Assembly (NCBI GenBank): GCA_005885125.1
Contig: VAXU01000162.1
Location: 1-36,869 of the forward strand
Direction of reading: 5' to 3'
DNA from: Actinomycetota bacterium
GTDB lineage: Bacteria; Actinomycetota; Thermoleophilia; Gaiellales; Gaiellaceae
DNA: 36,869 nucleotides
The notes beneath the pieces were generated by a model that made no database searches, was not told where the DNA came from, and saw nothing but the letters and a program-made list of their open reading frames with translations. The translations under genes and the position numbers were made by a program. Shown piece by piece: positions 9,333-16,882 of this stretch. How positions within the stretch are numbered: position 1 is the stretch's first letter; every line of letters starts with the position of its first letter.

Positions 9333-11213
9333 CTACAGGGTAGCAAGCTCCTGACGAAGCTTTGCAAGCCCGATCGTGGCCTGCTCGCCGCCCCGCTTCC
9401 GGACTGCAAGCGACTCGTCGGACTCCCTGTCCCCGTAGACGATCACGTACGGGATCTTCTCCAGCTCGGCGTCCCGGATCCGGCGGCCGACCGTTTCGTC
9501 CCGGTCGTCGACGTCGACGCGATACTCGCCGAGCTGATCGCGAAGCCGGTCGGCGGCCGCTCGATGATCCTCCCCGACCGGGATCACCCTGATCTGCACC
9601 GGCGCGAGCCAGAACGGGAACGCGCCGGCGTAGTGCTCGATCAGGATTCCCATGAAGCGCTCGAGCGAGCCGAGCAGAGCTCGGTGGATCACGACCGGGT
9701 GGTGCTCACGGTTGTCGGCCCCCATGTACGTGAGGCCGAATTGCATCGGCATCTGGTAGTCGAGCTGGATCGTTCCCATCTGCCACGGGCGGCCCAGCAC
9801 GTCGGTCATGTGCAGGTCGATCTTCGGCCCGTAGAAGGTCCCTTCTCCCGGGCTGACCACGTACTCCATGGCATGCCGCTTCAGTGCCTGCTCCAGCGCG
9901 GCCTCCGCCACGTCCCACTGCTCATCCGTCCCCAGTCGCTTGTCGGGTCGCGTGGAGAGCTCCGCGCGGGCCACCATCCCGAACCGGTCGTAGAGGGTCT
10001 TCGCGAAGTCGATCATCCCGTCGATCTCGTCCTGGATCTGATCCTCCGTGACGAAGACGTGTGCGTCGTCCTGCGTGATGTGACGGACACGCAGAAGGCC
10101 GTGAAGCGTCCCGCCCGGCTCGTCTCGATGCAGAGTCGACGACTCCGCGTACCGGATCGGCAAGTCGCGGTAGGACCTCAGCTCGGAGCCGAAGAGCAGC
10201 ATGTGGCCGGGGCAGTTCATCGGCTTCAGCGCCATCCGCTCCTGGTCGCCCGTCTCGACGAAGAACATGTTCTCCTTGTAGTTGTCGTAGTGCCCCGATG
10301 TGTTGTACGTCTCGATGTCGTAGAGCAGCGGCGTCTTCACCTCGGAGTAGCCGCGTTTCAGGTTCTCGCTCCGGCGCAGATCCTCGAGTGCGTTCCAGAT
10401 CACCATCCCCTTCGGATGCCAGAACGGCGAGCCGGGTGAGTGCTCGCTGAGGTGGAAGAGGTCGAGCTGCCGGCCGAGTCGGCGGTGGTCGCGCTTCCGA
10501 GCCTCCTCGAGCTGCGCGAGGTACGCGTCGAGATCGTCCTTCGAGTAGAACGCCGTCCCGTAGATCCGCGTGAGCTGCGTGTTCTTCTCATCGCCGCGCC
10601 AGTACGCGCCGGCGAGGCTCGTCAGCTTGATGGCCTTGATCGGCTTCGAGTTCTGCAGGTGCGGCCCGCGGCAGAGGTCGGTGAAGTCTCCCTGCGTATA
10701 GATGGAAATCGGTCCCTCCGCCGTGTCGACGAGCTCGACCTTGTAGGGCTCGTCCTCCTCGAGGAAACGCTGCTTCGCCTCGGCGGCAGACACCTCTTCA
10801 CGCTGCCACTCGCGTCCTTCCTCGAGCTCGCGCATGATCTCCGCCTCGATCCTCGGCAGATCCTCCTCGCGGATCGGCTCGGGGAACTCGAAGTCGTAGT
10901 AGAACCCGTTCTCGATCGAAGGGCCGATCGCGATCTTCACGCCGGGGTACAGACGCCGGACGGCCTCGGCGAGCAGATGCGCGGACGAGTGGCGGAGCAC
11001 GGCTAGCGCATCCGGGTCCTGTTTGTCGCGCGTCGTCAGGATCTGGATCGGCTGGCCGTCCTGGAGCGGCAAGCGCAGGTCCTGGATGCGCCCGTTCGAG
11101 CGGACGAGCACGGCCTGCTCGGCGAGCTTCGGCCCGATCGCGCGCGCCGCGTCGAGCCCGGTCGCGCCGTCGGGGAGCTCGAGCTCGGAGTTGTCGGGAA
11201 GAACGACCTTCAT
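9333..11213 (-). CDS. thrS: Threonine--tRNA ligase
   Basis: 626 aa; TGS domain start MKVVLPDNSELELPDGATGLDAARAIG, MNCPGHMLLFGSELRSYRDLPIRYAE, C-terminal anticodon-binding domain. Confidence 0.98.
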   Translation of the reverse strand: MKVVLPDNSELELPDGATGLDAARAIGPKLAEQAVLVRSNGRIQDLRLPLQDGQPIQILTTRDKQDPDALAVLRHSSAHLLAEAVRRLYPGVKIAIGPSIENGFYYDFEFPEPIREEDLPRIEAEIMRELEEGREWQREEVSAAEAKQRFLEEDEPYKVELVDTAEGPISIYTQGDFTDLCRGPHLQNSKPIKAIKLTSLAGAYWRGDEKNTQLTRIYGTAFYSKDDLDAYLAQLEEARKRDHRRLGRQLDLFHLSEHSPGSPFWHPKGMVIWNALEDLRRSENLKRGYSEVKTPLLYDIETYNTSGHYDNYKENMFFVETGDQERMALKPMNCPGHMLLFGSELRSYRDLPIRYAESSTLHRDEPGGTLHGLLRVRHITQDDAHVFVTEDQIQDEIDGMIDFAKTLYDRFGMVARAELSTRPDKRLGTDEQWDVAEAALEQALKRHAMEYVVSPGEGTFYGPKIDLHMTDVLGRPWQMGTIQLDYQMPMQFGLTYMGADNREHHPVVIHRALLGSLERFMGILIEHYAGAFPFWLAPVQIRVIPVGEDHRAAADRLRDQLGEYRVDVDDRDETVGRRIRDAELEKIPYVIVYGDRESDESLAVRKRGGEQATIGLAKLRQELATL

Positions 11214-11240
11214 GAGCAGGCAGGATACGGAACAGCCGAA

Positions 11241-11265
11241 GGGTCAGACCCGCTGGGTCTGACCC
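11241..11265. repeat. Perfect inverted repeat (11-bp arms, 3-nt loop)
   Basis: gggtcagaccc-gct-gggtctgaccc, overlapping the stop codon of the MFS gene. Confidence 0.85.
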
Positions 11266-12314
11266 ACTTTTGGCTCGCGCGGAACGCCGAGCAAGAGCGC
11301 TACTGGCGCGAGCAACACGAGCCAGAAAGCGTCGTGTAGCCCGAAGCGCGCCGCGAGCAGGCCGACGGCGAGCGGCAACGCCGAGCCGAGTAGCCCCGTG
11401 ACTGTGCTGATTCCCATCGCCGTGCCGCTCAGACCCGGCAGCTCCGCGTACAGACGTCCCTTCGCCACCGGGTACCAGCCTGAGTGCAGGGCGCCGACGA
11501 CGCCGATCAACACAAGCTTTGGCCACAATCCGCCGACGAGCTGGAAGAGCGGGAACAGGACCGCGACCGCGACTGCAGTCGCGCGGATATACGTCGTTCC
11601 CGGGACGCGGCGCAGCACGCGGAGGAGTACGAGGTTCCCGATGAGATCCGCGCCGGTCCACGCGGCGACCACGAGCGCGGCCGTCGTCGCCGAGACGCCG
11701 ACGACGTCGACGAAGTAGAGCGCCAGATATCCGTACAGGACGTCGCCGCCGAGATCCTGGAGCTCGAGCACGGCGAGCCAGCGCAGGACCTCGCGCCGGC
11801 GCAGCGCGGCGAGAGCCGTCCGAAACCCCGCGCGCTCGGCACGTCCCTCGAACGCGAATCTCCGCACCAGCAGCGTCAGCGCGAGCGCGACTGCCCCCAG
11901 GCCGACGAACGTCCAGCGCCAGGAATGTGTCGCCGCGAACAGGAGGGGCCCGGCGGCGACACCGAACGACCCGGCGAGGGTCCAGCGCGCCATGTTGCGT
12001 TCGCGCGAACGCGGATCGAGATCCATGAGCGTCGCCTGCGAGAGGCTGACGAACGCGCCCGAGGACGGGAAGGCGAGCAAAAAAGCTGCGAGGAGCAGCC
12101 CAAAACCAGGCGCAGCGGCTGCAAGCAGGAGCGCGGCCGCGAATCCGATTCCGCCGGCGACGATAAGCGCGCGCCGGCGGCCGAGGTCCCCGAGCACCCC
12201 GATCGCGGGCTCGAGCACGAGCGACGCAAGCCCAGGAATCGACAGCAACAGACCGACCTGTGTGTACGACAGAGACAGGTCGTGCCGGATGGCCGGCCAC
12301 GCGGCCTCGCGCAC
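11244..12314 (-). CDS. MFS transporter
   Basis: Multiple TM segments; VREAAWPAIRHDLSLSYTQVGLLLSIPGLASLVLEPAIGVLGDLGRRRALIVAGG. In-frame coding-like sequence extends upstream (FALVLLGIELFDELVFG), so the start is uncertain. Confidence 0.88.
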   Translation of the reverse strand: MREAAWPAIRHDLSLSYTQVGLLLSIPGLASLVLEPAIGVLGDLGRRRALIVAGGIGFAAALLLAAAAPGFGLLLAAFLLAFPSSGAFVSLSQATLMDLDPRSRERNMARWTLAGSFGVAAGPLLFAATHSWRWTFVGLGAVALALTLLVRRFAFEGRAERAGFRTALAALRRREVLRWLAVLELQDLGGDVLYGYLALYFVDVVGVSATTAALVVAAWTGADLIGNLVLLRVLRRVPGTTYIRATAVAVAVLFPLFQLVGGLWPKLVLIGVVGALHSGWYPVAKGRLYAELPGLSGTAMGISTVTGLLGSALPLAVGLLAARFGLHDAFWLVLLAPVALLLGVPREPKVGQTQRV

Positions 12315-12381
12315 CCCGAAGACGAGCTCGTCGAAGAGCTCGATCCCCAGGAGGACGAGCGCAAAGCTACGGAATCACGGG

Positions 12382-12753
12382 CTAGCGCGCGTCATCGTCC
12401 ACAGTATCCACAACCGCATCGCGGAATTCCACAGGTGCACGCAACCAGTAGCTCTCGCGCATCCATTCGAGCGCCGTTTGCAGCGATTCTTCGTCGGTGA
12501 CGCGCGCGGTTATCCACCCGTACCGCCCGACGTAACTCGCGCGACGCACGTGCGGGAGCATCAGCGCGATCTCGCGCTCCTCGGGCGTCACCTTCACCGT
12601 CAATTCGCACTCGCATTTATCGTCACGATGCGTCATCATCGCGAACAGCTTGTTGTCGCCCACCTTGAAGACCGGGAATCCCCACGGCGAGTCTTCGTAT
12701 GTCGACGGGAATGACAGCGCAAGCGCGCGCATGCGGTCCGAAGCGCACGTCAT
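12382..12753 (-). CDS. MmcQ/YjbR (DUF419) family protein
   Basis: MTCASDRMRALALSFPSTYEDSPWGFPVFKVGDNKLFAMMTHRDDKCECELTVKVTPEEREIALM...GRYGWITARV. The upstream part of the 227-aa ORF overlaps the divergent CBS gene and is unlikely to be real. Confidence 0.8.
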   Translation of the reverse strand: MTCASDRMRALALSFPSTYEDSPWGFPVFKVGDNKLFAMMTHRDDKCECELTVKVTPEEREIALMLPHVRRASYVGRYGWITARVTDEESLQTALEWMRESYWLRAPVEFRDAVVDTVDDDAR

Positions 12754-12822
12754 GATGCAATTGTGTCGTTTCGGCGTGCACGGCGCAGGGAACCGTCGCG
12801 GCGAAGGCGGCAAGGAGGAGAC

Positions 12823-13240
12823 ATGGGTCAGAGCATCCGGGACAATCATGACTTCGAACCCACAGACGGTCGAGCCGAGTAAGACGGTCGTCGATGCGGC
12901 GCGAATCATGACGCAGGAGGACGCAGGGGTTGTGCATGTAACAGAGAACGGACGCCTGACCGGCATGGTCACCGACCGCGACATAGCGATCCGTGTCGTT
13001 GCTGAAGGCAAGGACCCGAAGTCGATCACCGTCCGCGAGGTTGCATCGACGAATCTCGTCACCATTGATCTCGAGCAGGATCTCGACGAAGCTTTGCGCT
13101 CGATGGCAAAGCGTCAGGTTCGTCGCCTGCCGGTGGTCATGGAGGACGGCCGGCTGGTGGGAGTCGTCGCACAAGCCGACGTCGCCCGCCAAGGGCACGA
13201 CACGCAGACCGGCCAGGTCGTACAGGAAATCTCCCAGTAG
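12823..13240 (+). CDS. Tandem CBS-domain protein, apparent 1-nt frameshift after codon 7 (uninterrupted frame from 12848)
   Basis: aaggaggagacATG at 12823 encodes MGQSIRD then leaves frame; the CBS-pair frame begins ...IMTSNPQTVEPSKTVVDAARIMTQEDAGVVHVTENGRLTGMVTDRDIAIRVV...LPVVMEDGRLVGVVAQADVA. Confidence 0.85.
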
Positions 13241-13248
13241 GAGGGCTC

Positions 13249-13893
13249 ATGGAGAGTTACCCATTCAGCAGTACGTCGGAGCCGCCCGAGCAGCAGGAGT
13301 CGCCGGGCGAGCCGACGCAAGAGGTGCAGCAACAGCCGGAGGAAGAAGGCGTGGAGAAAGTCCGCGCCGCACGGCCGCGCCGCCGGCGCAAGGCCGCCTC
13401 GGCAGCTCGTACTACACGCGCGCGTACCGGCACCCGCCGGAAGAAGGCGACAACAGCCCGCAAGAAGACGGGCACGCGGAAGAAGGCGACGACCGCCCGG
13501 AAGAAGACGGGCACGCGCCGGAAGACCACCGCCCGCAAGGCAACCACGCGCCGCAAGAAGAGCACGACGTCGCGCGCCCGCAAGACCGGCACGCGCCGGA
13601 AGAAGGCCACGACCGCCCGGAAGAAGACGGGCACACGCCGGAAGGCAACCGGCGCACGCAAGAAGACGGCCACGCGTCGCAAGACGACGGCCCGCAAGAA
13701 GACCGGCGCGCGGAAGAAGGCGACGGGCGCCAGGAAGAAGACGGGTACCCGCCGGAAGGCGACGGGCGCACGCAAGAAGACGGCCACGCGTCGCAAGACC
13801 ACGGCCCGCAAGACCGGCACGCGCCGCAAGGCGACAACGGCCCGCAAGGCGGGCACGCGCCGCCGCACGACGCGGCGCCGCGCCAAGAAGTAG
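13249..13893 (+). CDS. Histone-H1-like DNA-binding protein: acidic N-terminus and about 12 tandem 12-15-aa Lys/Arg/Thr repeats
   Basis: 214 aa: MESYPFSSTSEPPEQQESPGE...then KKTGTRRKATTAR-type units to the C-terminus RRRTTRRRAKK; consistent codon-level repetition. Confidence 0.85.
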   Translation: MESYPFSSTSEPPEQQESPGEPTQEVQQQPEEEGVEKVRAARPRRRRKAASAARTTRARTGTRRKKATTARKKTGTRKKATTARKKTGTRRKTTARKATTRRKKSTTSRARKTGTRRKKATTARKKTGTRRKATGARKKTATRRKTTARKKTGARKKATGARKKTGTRRKATGARKKTATRRKTTARKTGTRRKATTARKAGTRRRTTRRRAKK

Positions 13894-13915
13894 GAACAAC
13901 GTCCTCCTGAGAAGA

Positions 13916-13947
13916 GAGAAAGGCCCCGCGATCGCGGGGCCTTTCTC
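13916..13947. terminator. Bidirectional intrinsic terminator between convergent genes
   Basis: Perfect 32-nt palindrome gagaaaggccccgcgatcgcggggcctttctc. Confidence 0.85.
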
Positions 13948-13969
13948 GTTGTGGAGCTCCGCGCGCGGG

Positions 13970-16681
13970 CTAGGGCCGCGCGAGCGTGATCGGAGGTGAC
14001 GTGAAGGTCTCCCAGTCGGCTGGGTTGCTCTCGTCGCCGAGCGCCTTGAGGACGCTGAGCTTGAGGACGTACGTCCCGTTGGGGACGACCTTCCGCTTGT
14101 TGTTGCCGTTGTCCTGTCCGCGGGTGCCGTCCCAGTCGAACTCGAAGAACGACGTGGCGGTCGAGTTCCGGGGCAGGAACTCCTCCTTGTCCGCATAGTT
14201 GAACACCGGGTGCACGGGCGAGCCGTTCGCGTTGTACACCTGGACGTTCAGCTTCCGGACCTGGTGGTTCAGGTGGAACAGCAGGATCGGGATGTCGCTC
14301 CCCTGCAGCGTGAAGGTCGCCCCCGCCGCCCCGAGGCGCTGGATCCCGCCGCCGAGGCAGGCATCCGACCCGCCGGCCTTGAGCTGGAACACCGCCGGCA
14401 GCCTGCAATTGGCCGCGGTCAGCACTGGCAGCGACTGGTAGTCGCCGAAGAACCCGACGTACGGAACGCGGAGGGTGACGCCGCTGCCCCGCGGGGTCAG
14501 CACGACGTACCCGCCGTACAGGCTCTTGTCACGGAGCCCGGGATTCGCCGCGATGTTCACGTCGACCGTGGCGCTCCCACCCGCCGGCACCGTCAGGCTC
14601 GGCGAACTGAAGGTCGCCGCATTCGTGAGTCCTGTGAGGTAGGTGAAGGTGAACGGGTACACGGCCGCCGGATTCGTCGACGGACCGGTTGCGATCGTCG
14701 ACAGGCTGGACAGGTCGTACGTGACCGCCGAAGTGCCGCTGTTCGTGACCGTCAGCTGCTGAGACCCGCCGTTGCCCTCGCCGAGGGAGATCTTCGACGG
14801 CGTGACCCACGCGGGCGTCGTGACCGCGTCGACCACGTTGGCCATGCCGGCGCCCTGCCGCCACGTCGGCTCGAGCCCGTTCAGGGCAGTGTTCTCGCCC
14901 TTCGGGGAGGCCGTGTTCATCAGCAGAGTCCGCACCTGCGACGCCGCGATGTTCATGTTCTTCGCCTGGAGGATCAGCGCGGCGAGCCCGGCCACGTGCG
15001 GCGAGGACATCGACGTGCCGCTGATCGTGTTGTGACCGCCGAACTGCTGATGCGGCCACGTCGAGTAGATCTGCCCACCGGGCGCGCCGATATCCGGCTT
15101 GAGCGTGAGCTCGGCGTCCGTGCCCCACGAGCTGAAGTCGGAGATCAGGCCGGCCGTCGGAAGCGGCGTTGCCGTGGTCAGCGCAGTCCACGTCAAGGTC
15201 GAATCGACGGCAAGGCCGTTGAAGATCGTCGTGCCGTCGGCGGCCGTGATGAAGACCACCGGGATCGTGATCGGGACGGCACCTGCGACCGTCGGCGTGA
15301 CCGTCCCGGGCTGGTTGTTGTACAGGACAAGTGCGATTGCGCCTGCGTTCTGTGCCGTCTGCGCTTTGATGGCGAAGCCGCAGGTGCCGCGGCGGATGAA
15401 CGCGATCTTGCCGACCAGGCTTCCTGCCGGCAGCGCCACGCATCCATCATTCGGCGTCGCGGGCGTTCCTGTGAACTGGATCGGGCCGCCGCCGCTGGTC
15501 GGAGCGGCAGGAGCCGCCGCTGCGCGGTTGTACCCGTACAGCTTCGAGCCGACCTGGAACGCGGCCTGGGTCGCCTTGAGATTGTCGAACGACGCGACGC
15601 CGATGACCTTCTTGCCGACGCCGGGCGAGCCCGCCGACCAGAGCTGGCCGCCGTTCACGCCGCTGTTGCCGATCGACGCGACGACGACGACGCCCTTGTC
15701 GACGAGGTTGTCCGAGGCGACGGCTTCCGGCGACTCCGGCCAGTTGCTGAACGCCGAGCCGATGCTCATGTTCAGGACGTCCGCGCCGTCCTTGAGCGCC
15801 TGCTGCATCGCCGCGATCATCACGTCGGTATCTGTCGAGCCGTTGCAGCCGAAGACGCGATATGCGAGCAGCTTTGCTCCCGGCGCGACGCCGACGACCT
15901 GGCCCTGGGCCTGATGTCCGCGACCGTCGGCCGCGGCAATGCCGGCGACGTGCGTGCCGTGGGCCGCGTCCGACGTGCCGAGCCCGGCTGCCTCCTGCGC
16001 GTCGGCGACGTTCGGGTCGCACGGCGCCGGGTCGTTGTCCGGATGCGGGACCGGCTGAAAGGCCGGGCTGGACGGACTCGCGTTGTAGCTGTCGCCCACG
16101 AGGTCGAGGCCCCCGCGAACCTTGCAGTTCGGGCCGACCGCGGTGCAGTTCCCCAGTTCGGGGAGCGTGTAGTCGACGCCGCTGTCCATGATTGCGATCG
16201 TCACGCCCGAGCCGTCGAGGCCGAGCTCGTTCTGCGCGATGTCGGCTCCGGTCTGCGTGATCGCGTTCGCGAGGTCGATTCCCTCGCCGCCCCCCGAGCG
16301 CGGATCCGGCAGCGACACCGTGTGGACCGGAAAGACTGCCTTCACGCCTGGAACGGACTGCACCGCCGCGACCTGCGACCGCGGCACCGACACCGAGAAG
16401 CCGTTCCAGAGCGTGTCGAACGAATACCGCTCGGTCAGATTGATGCCGGCCGCAGCGGCGTTTGCCTTGAACGCCTTGTGCTCGGCCTTGAGCGTCGCGT
16501 CGCTCGTCCCCTTGACTGCGGGCGGGCTGGCGAGCTCGACGAACCATGCTGTGGCGGACTCGTTGCTGTCGCCACCGACGAGACCGCCCGCGGAGCCGCC
16601 GGCACCTCCCGCCGCCGGCGCGACCAGCATCGCACCCGCACAGAGCAGCCCGATAGCGAGCTGCAGACTCCTCTTGAGCAT
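13970..16681 (-). CDS. Secreted subtilisin-like S8 serine protease with PA-like insert and C-terminal beta domains
   Basis: Start ATG 16681 with RBS (GAGGGGAGAGGGA); signal peptide MLKRSLQLAIGLLCAGAMLVAPAAG; triad regions IAIMDSGVDYT, HGTHVAGIAA, GTSMSSPHVAGLAAL. Confidence 0.93.
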   Translation of the reverse strand: MLKRSLQLAIGLLCAGAMLVAPAAGGAGGSAGGLVGGDSNESATAWFVELASPPAVKGTSDATLKAEHKAFKANAAAAGINLTERYSFDTLWNGFSVSVPRSQVAAVQSVPGVKAVFPVHTVSLPDPRSGGGEGIDLANAITQTGADIAQNELGLDGSGVTIAIMDSGVDYTLPELGNCTAVGPNCKVRGGLDLVGDSYNASPSSPAFQPVPHPDNDPAPCDPNVADAQEAAGLGTSDAAHGTHVAGIAAADGRGHQAQGQVVGVAPGAKLLAYRVFGCNGSTDTDVMIAAMQQALKDGADVLNMSIGSAFSNWPESPEAVASDNLVDKGVVVVASIGNSGVNGGQLWSAGSPGVGKKVIGVASFDNLKATQAAFQVGSKLYGYNRAAAAPAAPTSGGGPIQFTGTPATPNDGCVALPAGSLVGKIAFIRRGTCGFAIKAQTAQNAGAIALVLYNNQPGTVTPTVAGAVPITIPVVFITAADGTTIFNGLAVDSTLTWTALTTATPLPTAGLISDFSSWGTDAELTLKPDIGAPGGQIYSTWPHQQFGGHNTISGTSMSSPHVAGLAALILQAKNMNIAASQVRTLLMNTASPKGENTALNGLEPTWRQGAGMANVVDAVTTPAWVTPSKISLGEGNGGSQQLTVTNSGTSAVTYDLSSLSTIATGPSTNPAAVYPFTFTYLTGLTNAATFSSPSLTVPAGGSATVDVNIAANPGLRDKSLYGGYVVLTPRGSGVTLRVPYVGFFGDYQSLPVLTAANCRLPAVFQLKAGGSDACLGGGIQRLGAAGATFTLQGSDIPILLFHLNHQVRKLNVQVYNANGSPVHPVFNYADKEEFLPRNSTATSFFEFDWDGTRGQDNGNNKRKVVPNGTYVLKLSVLKALGDESNPADWETFTSPPITLARP

Positions 16682-16832
16682 TCCCTCTCCCCTCTTGACC
16701 CTTGACGACTGTCCGACAGGCAGTTGCGCCTGAACCCCGCTCGGATCGGATGATCGTCTCTCGATATTCGTGTCTATGTCAAGCGAAATCGGGCGGACCA
16801 TACCCGCAAATTCGTCGATTCATGCGAAAAGA

Positions 16833-16860
16833 GAGAGGCCCCGCTCGCGCAGGGCCTCTC
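16833..16860. terminator. Intrinsic terminator hairpin downstream of second S8 protease
   Basis: gagaggccc-(10 nt)-gggcctctc; minus strand followed by TCTCTTTTC. Confidence 0.75.
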
Positions 16861-16882
16861 AGGTACCGGTGAGGGCTTGTGC

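Noticed and set aside
13400-13890. Tandem repeats resembling a CRISPR-like array
   Set aside because: Units are contiguous 12-15-codon protein repeats with no unique spacers; no cas genes in the window.
12993-14408. Long overlapping ORFs in other frames/strands across the H1-like gene (12993..13910 +, 13257..14408 -, 13114..14196 -, 13412..13837 -)
   Set aside because: By-products of a stop-poor tandem repeat; only the 13249..13893 frame gives a coherent acidic-head/basic-repeat protein with plausible start and stop before the terminator.
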